64,000 nt of DNA from Pseudarthrobacter sp. ATCC 49987 (lineage in GTDB: Bacteria; Actinomycetota; Actinomycetes; Actinomycetales; Micrococcaceae). Position numbers and translations under genes: made by a program. The DNA lies in NCBI RefSeq assembly GCF_009928425.1, contig NZ_JAABNS010000001.1, positions 2,852,001 to 2,916,000 on the forward strand. The letters are read 5' to 3'. Positions 17,773 to 26,273 of this stretch are shown here, piece by piece (the first letter of the stretch is position 1; each line of letters starts with the position of its first letter). The notes beneath the pieces were generated by a model. That model saw only the letters and a list, made by a program, of their open reading frames with translations. It searched no databases and had not been told where the DNA came from.

Positions 17773-17792
17773 CTCCCGCAACCCTGCGGGAG
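17773..17792 (-). other. Intercistronic stem-loop
   Basis: CTCCCGCA-ACCC-TGCGGGAG is a perfect 8-base stem with a 4-base loop in the 78-base gap between the oxidase and the binding-protein genes. There is no T-run after it, so it is more likely an mRNA processing or stability element, or a partial attenuator, than a full terminator. Confidence 0.45.
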
Positions 17793-17819
17793 GGTACTGT
17801 CTGCCTGCTTATTCAGAAC

Positions 17820-19094
17820 TCATTTGTGCATGGTGCCTGACGCTGTTGTTTCGAGAATTTCTCCCGAATGGCGGATGTCCCGAAGAATTTCCCCGCCCCG
17901 GGCTTTCAATTCCGCAATGCTGGAAACGCCTACTAACGTCATGGTACGCCGCAGTTCGTCCGCAAAGATCTCAATGATGCGCCCGACTCCGGGAGAGCCC
18001 GCCGCGACCAATCCGTACAGGTAGGCCCTTCCGATCGAACAGGCGTCGGCACCCAGCGCCAGCGCCTTGAGGACATCGCTCCCCCGCCGGACGCCGGAGT
18101 CCACATAGATTTCGATCGAGTCACCCACCCGCTGCCGGGATTCCTGCAGGACGTCCATGGGGCTCAGCATGTGGTCCAGCTGGCGGCCGCCGTGGTTGCT
18201 CAACTGGACGGCGTCCAGGCCAATCGTGGAAGCCTTCGCGACGTCGGCCGGGTTGACGCAGCCCTTGAGTACGATCTTGCCGTGCCAGGCCTGACGCAAG
18301 GCAACGAGTTCCTTCCATCCGCTGGTCGCATCCGAATGGCCAAGGATGTGCTGCCACATGGACGGGGTGACGACGGATGTGGCCGCTGCACTGCGCGGAT
18401 CGAGGTTCGGGAACCTGATGCCGTCCGATTTCAGGAAGTTGATCCACCAGGAAGGCCGCCGGGCGATGTCCGCGATGGTTGACAGTGTCAGGGCGGGCGG
18501 GGCAGTGAAGCCGTTGTGGAGGTCCCGCTCCCGGGAGCCCAGTGCGCGCGTGTCGACGCCGACAATCAGCGTGTTGAATCCGGCGGCTTCGCAGCGCTCC
18601 AGCTTGTCCTTCAAGGCCTTGGCGTCGGAGGTCAGTCCGAAGTTGAACCAGCGGTCGAGGCCCGGGTGGCTTTCCGCGATCGATTCCATCGGCACGGTGC
18701 TGAGCCCGGCCAGCCCGTAGGGGATGCGTGCCCGGTCGGCGGCCGCGGCGACGGCCAGCTCGCCGTCGGGATGAAAGAGGCGGGTTGCGCCGGTGGGGGT
18801 CAACGTCAGGGGCAGGGCACTGACTTTCCCGAGCAATGTGGTGCTGGTATCGGGTCCGGAAACCGGTCCCCAACTTGGCATCAGCGCCCACGAGTCGAAG
18901 ACGGCGCGGTTGCGCCTCAGCGTCACCTCGTCTTCGGAACCACCGTCGAGGTAGTCGAAGATCCCGGCCGGCAGGACTTTCCGTGCCGATTTCCGGTATT
19001 CCTCGACGTTGTAGGCGTTAGCCAGGACCCGGCGTCGGCGTGATAGGACGGGCGCCTTCACTTGGATGAGCTGCCTGGCGTCGCTGATCTTCAA
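17820..19094 (-). CDS. FMN-dependent alpha-hydroxy-acid oxidase/dehydrogenase
   Basis: A 424-residue enzyme of the lactate/glycolate/mandelate oxidase family. Active-site signature LSNHGGRQLD carries the catalytic His and Arg; IFDYLDGGSEDEVTLRRN (about 43-60), GVDTRALGSRERDLHNGF and the FMN phosphate site DSGVRRGSDVLKALALGA are also present. It oxidises a 2-hydroxy acid to the 2-oxo acid. The start is a TTG at 19094 preceded by GGAAAGG. It is the first gene of a unit with an ABC importer and is divergent from a PucR regulator, so substrate uptake and oxidation are probably co-regulated. The exact hydroxy acid is unknown. Confidence 0.87.
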   Translation of the reverse strand: MKISDARQLIQVKAPVLSRRRRVLANAYNVEEYRKSARKVLPAGIFDYLDGGSEDEVTLRRNRAVFDSWALMPSWGPVSGPDTSTTLLGKVSALPLTLTPTGATRLFHPDGELAVAAAADRARIPYGLAGLSTVPMESIAESHPGLDRWFNFGLTSDAKALKDKLERCEAAGFNTLIVGVDTRALGSRERDLHNGFTAPPALTLSTIADIARRPSWWINFLKSDGIRFPNLDPRSAAATSVVTPSMWQHILGHSDATSGWKELVALRQAWHGKIVLKGCVNPADVAKASTIGLDAVQLSNHGGRQLDHMLSPMDVLQESRQRVGDSIEIYVDSGVRRGSDVLKALALGADACSIGRAYLYGLVAAGSPGVGRIIEIFADELRRTMTLVGVSSIAELKARGGEILRDIRHSGEILETTASGTMHK

Positions 19095-19152
19095 TGAGGG
19101 CCTTTCCTGGTGCTGTCTTGCGTTATGGTTCAGCGTAGAAAGCGAAAGGCCG

Positions 19153-19165
19153 CTCCACTATGGAG
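19153..19165. promoter_or_regulatory. Candidate PucR operator, dyad CTCCA-CTA-TGGAG
   Basis: A perfect 5-base inverted repeat with a 3-base spacer between the divergent oxidase and PucR genes. Its place and symmetry fit a regulator-binding site; binding by the adjacent PucR protein is inference. Confidence 0.35.
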
Positions 19166-19228
19166 AATGCGACAAATTGAGGGGCCCATGATTAGTAGCA
19201 ACTACCAAGCACCATCCGGGATGAAACC

Positions 19229-20863
19229 GTGACTGCGGCTCCGGCCGCGGAGAGGCACCCGCTGCCCACCCTGGCAGACGTCGCCCGCTCGGCAGGCTCG
19301 GAAGTTGTCAGCCTCGTCGAAATGCCGGCCGATGATCAGCAGATCGTGGGGGGCGCTGTTCTCTATGACTCGATGGCCCGTCCTGCCAGGTTCCCCGGTG
19401 CCGTTGCGCTGGCCATCGGTTTGTCCATGTCGGGGAAGCGTCTTGGGGTGAAGGTCCGGGAACTCAGGGATGCCGGGTACGTGGCCATTGTCTACAAATC
19501 CAACGGCACCTCCGATGCCGCTTTGCGGGCGGCGGCACGGGACACGGGGATGGCGCTTTTCCGGGCCTCCGACGCGGTGCCGTGGAACCAACTGGCGGAG
19601 ATCATGAACGCCGCTGTGGTCCCGCACCGGCAATCGGGCCGCACGCTGGTGGACATCCGCCCGGGTGACCTGTTCGACCTGGCCAACACTGTTGCGGCCC
19701 AGGCGGGCGGCGCCATCGCGATCGCCGATCCGGACCAGACAATCCTGGCGTATTCGACGCTCCCGGACCAGCCCATTGATGAGACGCGCAGGAGTTCCAT
19801 CCTGCGGCTGCATGTTCCGCATTCCGTCGAAACCGACAAGGACTACCGCCGCGTCCATGCCGCCACCGATGCATTGAATGTGGCGACGGCGGATCCCCTG
19901 CTCCGGCGGACGGCCATTTCCATCCGCGCCGGCGGCTCCGTCCTGGGCTCGCTGTGGCTCCTCGAACGGGCGGAGGACCACAACGAGGACGCGGACCGGA
20001 TCCTGCGTGAAGCCGCCAATGTTGCGGCGCTCCATATCCTGCACAAGCGAACCACCTACGTCTCAAACCTGACGCGCCAGATAGATTTGGTCCAGCCATT
20101 GCTGTTCGAGCCGCGACGCGCCGAGCTGGCAGCGATCCGGCTGGGGATCTCGGCGGCCTCCGTCCGGGTGGCCGCCCTCAGCGTCTGGCCGGCGGACGCC
20201 GTAGCGTCCGAAACCCTGCAATCCCGGCTCCGGCTGTTCGACACCATCAGGACCGCCTGCGCCATCCGGCTGCCCTCCGCCGTCTGTGGGTTCTCGGACA
20301 ACATCGTCTACATCGTTCTGCCACAAACCACGGAGTCTTCTCGGCAATTTCAACGCACCGCGGTCCTGAAAATTGTGCAGAATGCGCGGCGGCTGCTCGG
20401 ACGTCCGGTCCTGGCCGCCCTGGGCGTGGCGGCCACGATCGAGCGGCTCGAGGAGTCCCGGGTCAACGCCGAACTGGTCCTGTCCGAGCTGGTGCGCAAC
20501 GTCGCCGAGGGGCGGATACCTGCCGACTCCGACGACGTTGTGGCCGACGACGACTCCCTCGGCTCACGTCTGCAGCTGCGCCAGATGGTCGCTTCGTTGA
20601 CGACGTCCGGTCAGCTGCCCGGAACCCACGCGCTCAGGATCGCCCGGCACGACGAACAGCATCAGAAGTCTTTTGAAGCGACGATTCACGCCTACCTGAG
20701 CTGCGGAGGCAACGCGATCGAGACCGCGAAGTCCCTGAACGTGCACGTCAACACGGTCCGCTACCGCTTGTCCCGGGTGGAACCACTTTTCGGCATCGAC
20801 CTGGACGATCCCGAGACGCGTCTGCTCGTCTGGCTGCAACTGTGGGCGAGGCACAACCAGTAG
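19229..20863 (+). CDS. PucR family transcriptional regulator
   Basis: A 544-residue regulator. The N-terminal part (about 1-130) matches the PucR-like ligand domain, opening with LPTLADVARSAGSEVVSLVE; the middle resembles the GGDEF-like CdaR segment; and the C-terminal helix-turn-helix (about 485-540, AIETAKSLNVHVNTVRYRL) is the HTH_30 type. PucR/CdaR proteins usually activate purine, allantoin, diacid or amino-acid catabolic genes in response to a substrate. It is divergent from the oxidase-ABC unit with a 134-base shared control region, its probable target. The start is a GTG; no better ATG lies in frame. Confidence 0.85.
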   Translation: MTAAPAAERHPLPTLADVARSAGSEVVSLVEMPADDQQIVGGAVLYDSMARPARFPGAVALAIGLSMSGKRLGVKVRELRDAGYVAIVYKSNGTSDAALRAAARDTGMALFRASDAVPWNQLAEIMNAAVVPHRQSGRTLVDIRPGDLFDLANTVAAQAGGAIAIADPDQTILAYSTLPDQPIDETRRSSILRLHVPHSVETDKDYRRVHAATDALNVATADPLLRRTAISIRAGGSVLGSLWLLERAEDHNEDADRILREAANVAALHILHKRTTYVSNLTRQIDLVQPLLFEPRRAELAAIRLGISAASVRVAALSVWPADAVASETLQSRLRLFDTIRTACAIRLPSAVCGFSDNIVYIVLPQTTESSRQFQRTAVLKIVQNARRLLGRPVLAALGVAATIERLEESRVNAELVLSELVRNVAEGRIPADSDDVVADDDSLGSRLQLRQMVASLTTSGQLPGTHALRIARHDEQHQKSFEATIHAYLSCGGNAIETAKSLNVHVNTVRYRLSRVEPLFGIDLDDPETRLLVWLQLWARHNQ

Positions 20864-20872
20864 TTCCGCAGC

Positions 20873-22225
20873 TCAGGCCCCGGCGGATGCCGCGACGTGT
20901 GCCGCAGTCCGGCGCCCCCACGCCAGCTCGCGGAGCCGGACGAGGTCCAGCGCCGGCTGGGCGGGCGGGACACCCGGACGGTGCCGCGGAACGAGGACCC
21001 GCAGGGCGCCGGGTTCGATACTGCACCGGACCGGGGTGGGAATCAGCAGCGCCTCGCCGTCCACTCCGACGGGGATCTCGGGCACATCGGCGTCGACCAC
21101 AACCTCCACACCGGTGCGCTGGATCAGGCCACGCTTCGTCGCCCGTCGCAGCAGGCCGACAGCCTCACGGGTACTGGAGGCGGAGAGTGCCACCGCGCCG
21201 AGCACTCCCCGGTCGAGCCGGGTGCGGCGGCCCAGGCCCGCGAGATCGTGACTGCCGTACGGACCGTTGCTCACCAGCACCGCCTGCGGCCCGTCCACGG
21301 TGGTGCCGTCAATCTTGGCGAGCAGCCGTGCGCCCTTGTCGCCCTTGATCAAATCCGGAAGCATTTCCAGCACCGTACCGGCCTTGTCGTCGCGGTACTC
21401 CGGGCTCTGCACCACCTCGGCGTAGACCCCGAAGGATGAGTTGTTGACGAAAGTGCGGCCGTTGATCTTGCCGAGGTCCACGTGCAGTTCCATCCCGTCG
21501 CGGAGGGCGTCGAGGCAGCCGGTGGGGTCCTCCCGGTCCAGGCCGAGATCCAGGGCGAAGTGGTTGCGGGTGCCGGCACTGATGACCAGGAACGGCAGGT
21601 TGTGCTCGGCCGCGATGCCAGCCACCAGCGCCTGGGTTCCGTCACCACCGGCGACGCCGAGCAGATCAGCGCCCCGCGCCACCGCGTCCCGGGCCAACAC
21701 CGCGACATCCACGTGGCCAGGCCCGTCGAGCAGCGCCACCTCAGCGCCGAGCTCCTCCGCCTTCCGCTGCAGGTCGAACTTCACCACTTTGCCCCCGCCG
21801 GACCGCGGATTCATCACCAGGAACGGACGCCGCGCGTCGGGAGCGGGGTACTCGGTCATCTTCGAGCCCTCCCGACGTTCCCGGAGGGCAGCGCGGGCAC
21901 ACACCACCGCAACAAACACCAGCCCACCGGAGATCATGACCTCCAGCAGCAGGCCGGCCTGAACGAACAGGAACAGGACCACCAGCGGGGCGATGACGGC
22001 CAGCGCCAGCGCACACCAGCGCAGAACACCGCGGCTGATGAGGAACCAGTAAATCCCGGCCACGGTCACCACCACGCCGCCCGCACCCGTCAGGAGCAGC
22101 GCAACTGTGCCCGCCACACCGGCGGCCACCAGCGGGACCGCCGCCGCGCACAAGACCGCGGCGAAGGCCGCCCGCGCCCACCACCGCCGGGTCTGTGGGA
22201 CGTCTTCGAAGGGCATGACAGTCAT
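20873..22225 (-). CDS. Diacylglycerol kinase-family lipid kinase with N-terminal membrane domain
   Basis: A 450-residue protein. The first about 110 residues hold four hydrophobic segments. The DAGK catalytic domain follows (about 130-440): MNPRSGGGKV starts it, GVAGGDGTQALVAGIA carries the GGDGT nucleotide motif near 190, and ISAGTRNHFALDLGL is the second signature. Relatives phosphorylate diacylglycerol or sphingoid-like lipids at the membrane with ATP. It lies downstream of the cupin gene on the same strand with a GC-rich hairpin between them. AAGGAG precedes the ATG. The substrate is inferred from family only. Confidence 0.83.
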   Translation of the reverse strand: MTVMPFEDVPQTRRWWARAAFAAVLCAAAVPLVAAGVAGTVALLLTGAGGVVVTVAGIYWFLISRGVLRWCALALAVIAPLVVLFLFVQAGLLLEVMISGGLVFVAVVCARAALRERREGSKMTEYPAPDARRPFLVMNPRSGGGKVVKFDLQRKAEELGAEVALLDGPGHVDVAVLARDAVARGADLLGVAGGDGTQALVAGIAAEHNLPFLVISAGTRNHFALDLGLDREDPTGCLDALRDGMELHVDLGKINGRTFVNNSSFGVYAEVVQSPEYRDDKAGTVLEMLPDLIKGDKGARLLAKIDGTTVDGPQAVLVSNGPYGSHDLAGLGRRTRLDRGVLGAVALSASSTREAVGLLRRATKRGLIQRTGVEVVVDADVPEIPVGVDGEALLIPTPVRCSIEPGALRVLVPRHRPGVPPAQPALDLVRLRELAWGRRTAAHVAASAGA

Positions 22226-22287
22226 GTGCTGCTCCTTGCGGTAATCCGGATGGTCGATTGCCCCGGCCCGGTCTCCCCGCCTGGCCT

Positions 22288-22303
22288 CCCCGCCCGGGCG
22301 GGG
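22288..22303 (-). terminator. GC-rich palindrome after the cupin gene
   Basis: CCCCGCCCGGGCGGGG is a perfect 16-base palindrome beginning four bases beyond the cupin stop codon on the minus strand. There is no T-tract; actinobacteria often use such I-shaped hairpins. Confidence 0.45.
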
Positions 22304-22306
22304 CTG

Positions 22307-22642
22307 TCAGGTCTTGATCTTCGCGACGGTCATCAGGACCGCCGAGTCCTCTTCCGCTTCCAGGCTGTGCAGCCCGTCCGGCACGATCAACAGGTCACCG
22401 GCCTTGCCCTGCCAGGATTCGTTGCCGGAGCGGAGCCGGACGCACCCGCGGAGCACAAAGACGGTGGCTTCGCCGGGATTCTGGTGTTCGCTGAGCTGGG
22501 TCCCGGCCCGGAACGCCATCACCGTCTGGCGGAGGGTCTTCTCATGCCCGCCAAACGCAGTGTCCGCAGCACGTCCGCTGGGTGCCGCCACCGCCGCCGC
22601 AATCTGCTGACGGGCAAGGGCATCGAGCGATATCTTCTGCAT
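22307..22642 (-). CDS. Small cupin-domain protein
   Basis: A 111-residue single cupin. The double-stranded beta-helix motifs are visible as GTQLSEHQNPGEATVFVLRG (motif 1, with His and Glu metal-type ligands) and GDLLIVPDGLHSLEAEED (motif 2). It resembles LuxR-associated or stress-related small cupins such as YP_766765-like proteins rather than a known dioxygenase. The gene is divergent from RecQ with about 127 bases between starts. Function unknown; could be a small-molecule isomerase, binder or sensor. Confidence 0.72.
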   Translation of the reverse strand: MQKISLDALARQQIAAAVAAPSGRAADTAFGGHEKTLRQTVMAFRAGTQLSEHQNPGEATVFVLRGCVRLRSGNESWQGKAGDLLIVPDGLHSLEAEEDSAVLMTVAKIKT

Positions 22643-22769
22643 GGGGCCACCCTACTCAGAAACCTGCCCGCTGCCGAGGGTCCTTTGCCCCGGCCACGGC
22701 TACCCTGAAATCAACGTACCCGTCCCGTCCGCCCCGCCTCACCCCCACCTGCCGCAACGGAGCTGCACC

Positions 22770-24515
22770 ATGACCGTGAACGACGACGCCGGCCTCCGCC
22801 GGCTCGCTGACCTCACCTTTGGCCTGCCGCACCTCCGCCAGGGCCAGCTGACGGGGATGCGCGCCCTGGCTGCCGGCCGGGACGTCCTCGCCGTGATGCC
22901 CACCGGCTACGGGAAGTCGGCCATCTACCAGGTCCCGGCCCTCCTGCTGCACCGCCAGCAGCAGCGGCCCACCGTCGTCGTGTCCCCGCTGATTTCCCTG
23001 CAGGAGGACCAGCTGGACGGGCTGCGGGAAGCGGCGGGGCCGGGCGGCGCCGTCGCGGTCAACTCCTCGCACAGCGCCGCGGAGCAGGAGCGCGCGTGGC
23101 GGGCGGTGGAACACGGCGGGGCGGCCTTCCTGTTCCTCGCCCCGGAGCAACTGGCCAAGCCCAGCACGGTGGAGCGGATCGCGGCGCTCAACATCGCCCT
23201 GTTCGTGGTGGACGAGGCCCACTGCGTGTCCTCCTGGGGCCACGATTTCCGGCCCGACTACCTCCGGCTCGGCGAGGTCCGCGAGCGCCTGGGCAACCCG
23301 ACCACCGCGGCGCTGACGGCCACCGCTTCTCCGCCGGTGCGCGAGGAGATCCTGGCCCGGCTCGGCGTGGCCGGCCCCCTGGTCCTGGTCCACGGTTTCG
23401 ACCGGCCCAACATCCGGCTGGAGGTGGTCCGCCACCATGAGGACAAGGCGAAGCGCCGGACGGTGGTGGAGCAGGTCACCGCGCTGGTCACCGGGCAGGT
23501 CTCGGGGAGGCGCGGACCCGGGCTGGTCTACGCCGCCAAACGGAAGGACACCGAGAGGTACGCCGCACGGCTGGCCCGGAACGGCCTCCGCGCCGCGGCC
23601 TATCACGCCGGCCGCACGCCCACCGAGCGGGAGCTGGTCCACCAGCAGTTCCTCGACGGCGGCCTGGACGTGGTGGTGGCGACCACAGCGTTCGGCATGG
23701 GGATCGACAAGCCGGATGTCCGGTTCGTGCTCCACGCGGACATCCCCGAATCCCTCGACAGCTACTACCAGCAGATCGGCCGCGCCGGACGGGACGGGCA
23801 GCCCGCCGTCGCCATTTTGCACTACCGCTCGGAGGACCTGGGGCTGCGGCGTTACTTCGCCACCCACACCCCGGATGAGGCCGCCCTGCTGGCGGTCCTC
23901 ACCGTGCTGCGCGAGGCGGGCCGGCCGCTCCCGCCCCGGACGCTGGCCGAATGGACCGCTTTCCCCGCCCGGCGGATTACCGGCCTGCTGAACCTGCTGC
24001 AGGAGACCGGCGCCGTCACGGCACACCACAACGGCATCCGGTTCGACGTGGCGCTCGACCCGGTGGCGGACCCCGCCCAGGTGGTGGAACGCGCCGTCGA
24101 ACTCGCCAAGGCCCGCGAGCGCGTGGACAAGTCCCGCATCGCCATGATCCGCAGCTACGCCGAAACACACCGCTGCCGCCGCCAGTTCCTGCTCGGCTAC
24201 TTCGGCGAGGACCTGCCCGGGCCCTGCGGGAACTGCGACACCTGCTCCGACGGCACCGCGCTGCTGCCGGAGCACCATGGCCAGCACGACGGCGGTCCTG
24301 CCGCCGGTGCTGCCGTTGGTGCTGCTGGCGGCGCTGAGGCGTTCCCGCTGAACTCCCGCGTGGAGCATGCCCTTTGGGGTCCCGGTCTGGTCATGGGGCA
24401 CGACGGCGACCTCCTCACCGTGCTGTTCGACCGCGAGGGCTACCGGACGCTGTCCCGCACAGCGGTCCTAGGCCACGGCCTGCTCACGCTCAGTACACCA
24501 CCCGGAAATTGCTGA
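22770..24515 (+). CDS. recQ: RecQ family ATP-dependent DNA helicase
   Basis: A 581-residue SF2 helicase. Motif 0 (FGLPHLRQGQLTGMRAL) is at the start, Walker A is MPTGYGKSAIYQ (about 41-52), the DEAH box is VVDEAHCVSSWGHDFRPDY (about 146-164) and the RecQ zinc site has CRRQFLLGYFGE plus CGNCDTC near 470-495. It unwinds DNA 3' to 5' in repair and recombination. There is no HRDC domain; an Ala/Gly-rich linker leads to a short beta domain (residues about 525-581). The frame is open upstream to 22641, but ATG 22770 is where homology starts. Its end overlaps the convergent acylphosphatase gene by 26 bases. Confidence 0.88.
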   Translation: MTVNDDAGLRRLADLTFGLPHLRQGQLTGMRALAAGRDVLAVMPTGYGKSAIYQVPALLLHRQQQRPTVVVSPLISLQEDQLDGLREAAGPGGAVAVNSSHSAAEQERAWRAVEHGGAAFLFLAPEQLAKPSTVERIAALNIALFVVDEAHCVSSWGHDFRPDYLRLGEVRERLGNPTTAALTATASPPVREEILARLGVAGPLVLVHGFDRPNIRLEVVRHHEDKAKRRTVVEQVTALVTGQVSGRRGPGLVYAAKRKDTERYAARLARNGLRAAAYHAGRTPTERELVHQQFLDGGLDVVVATTAFGMGIDKPDVRFVLHADIPESLDSYYQQIGRAGRDGQPAVAILHYRSEDLGLRRYFATHTPDEAALLAVLTVLREAGRPLPPRTLAEWTAFPARRITGLLNLLQETGAVTAHHNGIRFDVALDPVADPAQVVERAVELAKARERVDKSRIAMIRSYAETHRCRRQFLLGYFGEDLPGPCGNCDTCSDGTALLPEHHGQHDGGPAAGAAVGAAGGAEAFPLNSRVEHALWGPGLVMGHDGDLLTVLFDREGYRTLSRTAVLGHGLLTLSTPPGNC

Positions 24516-24795
24516 ACGCCCCCGTGGCCCGGGAGATCGCTTCCTCCACGTTCTCCACCCTGCCCGGTGCCTCCGGCGAGCGCAGCCAGCGCCGGAACTC
24601 CAGCACCACCGACTGCGGGCCCTCGGCTGTGATGCCCACCGTGCCGTCGTCGTTGTTCCTGACCGTGCCGGTCAACCCGAGCTCGTCGGCCTTGCGCACC
24701 GTCCAATAGCGGAACCCGACCGCCTGCACCACGCCGTCTACCCGCGCCGTCAGCCGGACCCACTCGCCGGAATCGCCCCTCGGAAACTCAGCCAT
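24490..24795 (-). CDS. acyP: Acylphosphatase
   Basis: A 101-residue protein of the classical acylphosphatase fold, which hydrolyses acylphosphates such as carbamoyl phosphate or 1,3-bisphosphoglycerate. Both catalytic residues are in place: Arg in GVVQAVGFRYWTVRKA and Asn in LTGTVRNNDDGTVGI. The usual HGRVQGV loop is DGVVQAV here, a mild variant of the phosphate-binding loop. I set the ATG at 24795, since the open frame to 24855 adds an unlikely Gly-rich stretch. It ends inside the 3' end of the convergent recQ gene. Confidence 0.85.
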   Translation of the reverse strand: MAEFPRGDSGEWVRLTARVDGVVQAVGFRYWTVRKADELGLTGTVRNNDDGTVGITAEGPQSVVLEFRRWLRSPEAPGRVENVEEAISRATGAFSNFRVVY

Positions 24796-24995
24796 GCTCC
24801 CAATGTAGCGCCCACCGGGGAGGCCGCCGCCAGAGGAACAGTGCACTGTCCACATAGGGACCTTTGCCCCTTACCTTCCCCGGGCCCCGGCAGGAACGAT
24901 AGTCAAGTGCACTGCGGGGACGTGTCGAGAAAACGGCATGGCACATGGATGTGCCTCACCCTCCCGCGGTCTGCATTGCCCGAAAGGACAACACG

Positions 24996-25259
24996 ATGGC
25001 AGGACAATTCGAACTCTTCACGGACTCTGAGGCAAACGTCCGTTTCCGGCTCCTCGGCGCCGACGGTACGGTCTTGGCGGTTTCCAAGGCATTTGAGGAC
25101 AAACGCTCGGCAGCGGACGGCATCATGGCAGTCCGCGAATGCGCCGGCACAGGCCTGATCAAGGAAGCCCGCTCCAACACCTGGGGCGGCACAGGGACCA
25201 CCAGGGCAGGCCTGCCGAAACCGGCGCACCGCCGGCACCGGCATATCCCCGCTGTCTAG
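24996..25259 (+). CDS. YegP-like DUF1508 protein
   Basis: An 87-residue protein with one DUF1508 module (about 3-55): FELFTDSEANVRFRLLGADG, then SAADGIMAVRE. E. coli YegP has two such modules in tandem; here there is one, followed by a basic His/Arg-rich tail of about 25 residues. The fold is a small beta-beta-alpha domain of unknown function. GAAAGGA precedes the ATG at 24996. A 6-base stem (CCGGGC/GCCCGG, 25279-25295) lies downstream before the ABC exporter gene. Confidence 0.75.
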   Translation: MAGQFELFTDSEANVRFRLLGADGTVLAVSKAFEDKRSAADGIMAVRECAGTGLIKEARSNTWGGTGTTRAGLPKPAHRRHRHIPAV

Positions 25260-25312
25260 GCGGCGAACCAGCAACACCCCGGGCGGGCAGCCCGGCACCA
25301 TCGGGAGCCGCA

Positions 25313-26269
25313 ATGGACGAAGCACGGGTCCACATCAGCGGCTTCCGGATGGACTTCGGCGACACCACCGTGGTGCGCGACCTCTCCTTTGACGTGCACG
25401 CCGGCGAGACGTTCGGTTTCCTTGGCAGCAACGGCTCCGGCAAGACCACCACCATCCGGGCCCTGCTGGGCATCTACGAACCCACCGCCGGAATCCTCCA
25501 TATCAACGGCCGGGACTTCAAACCCGAGCACGGCGACCGGCTGGGCTACCTTCCCGAAGAGCGCGGGCTCTACAAGAAGGAAAAGGTCATCGACATCATG
25601 ACCTACTTCGGCCGGCTCAAAGGGATGGAGCGGCGCACCGCGAGGCAATGGTCCCTTGAGTACCTGGACCGGGTGGCGCTCGCGGACCGGGCCTCCGCCG
25701 TGCTGGACAAGCTCTCCAGCGGGCAGCAGCAAAAGGTCCAGCTCGGTGTCACCATCATGAACAATCCCGAGCTGCTGATCCTGGACGAACCGACGAAGGG
25801 CTTCGATCCCGTCAACCGGCGCCTGCTGATGGACATCATCGCCGAGCAGAAGCAGGGCGGAGCCACCGTGGTGATGGTGACCCACCAGATGGAGGAGGTG
25901 GAGCGGCTCTGCGACCGCGTCATCCTGCTCAAGGACGGCACCGCGGAGGCCTACGGGACCATCGACGAGGTGCAGAACAAGTACGGCGGCCGCATCATCC
26001 GGATCAGGCACAGCGGCCCCATCCCGCCCTCACCGCACTACGAGGCGATGCTCCACGAGACCAACTACTCGGAGCTCTCCATCACCGACGCCACCGATGA
26101 GGCCGCCATCCTCAAGGACCTGATCGACGCCGGCGTGACCGTCCGGAGCTTCACCACCACCAAGACCTCCCTTGAGGACATCTTCATCCGGGTCTACGGC
26201 GACCAGAACAAGCCTTCCGCCGCCGGTCCGGCCGGTACCGCCCCGTCCCCCGCGCGGGAACGGACGTAA
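25313..26269 (+). CDS. ABC exporter ATP-binding protein, NatA-like
   Basis: A 318-residue ATPase. Walker A is FLGSNGSGKTTTIRALLG (about 36-53), the signature is LSSGQQQKVQLGVT (about 138) and Walker B is LLILDEPTKGFDP. The C-terminal 80 residues form the extra domain typical of NatA/YhaQ proteins. With the permease that starts four bases after its stop it makes a two-gene exporter, in related systems linked to Na+ or toxic-compound efflux. Substrate not known. Confidence 0.87.
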   Translation: MDEARVHISGFRMDFGDTTVVRDLSFDVHAGETFGFLGSNGSGKTTTIRALLGIYEPTAGILHINGRDFKPEHGDRLGYLPEERGLYKKEKVIDIMTYFGRLKGMERRTARQWSLEYLDRVALADRASAVLDKLSSGQQQKVQLGVTIMNNPELLILDEPTKGFDPVNRRLLMDIIAEQKQGGATVVMVTHQMEEVERLCDRVILLKDGTAEAYGTIDEVQNKYGGRIIRIRHSGPIPPSPHYEAMLHETNYSELSITDATDEAAILKDLIDAGVTVRSFTTTKTSLEDIFIRVYGDQNKPSAAGPAGTAPSPARERT

Positions 26270-26273
26270 TGCC

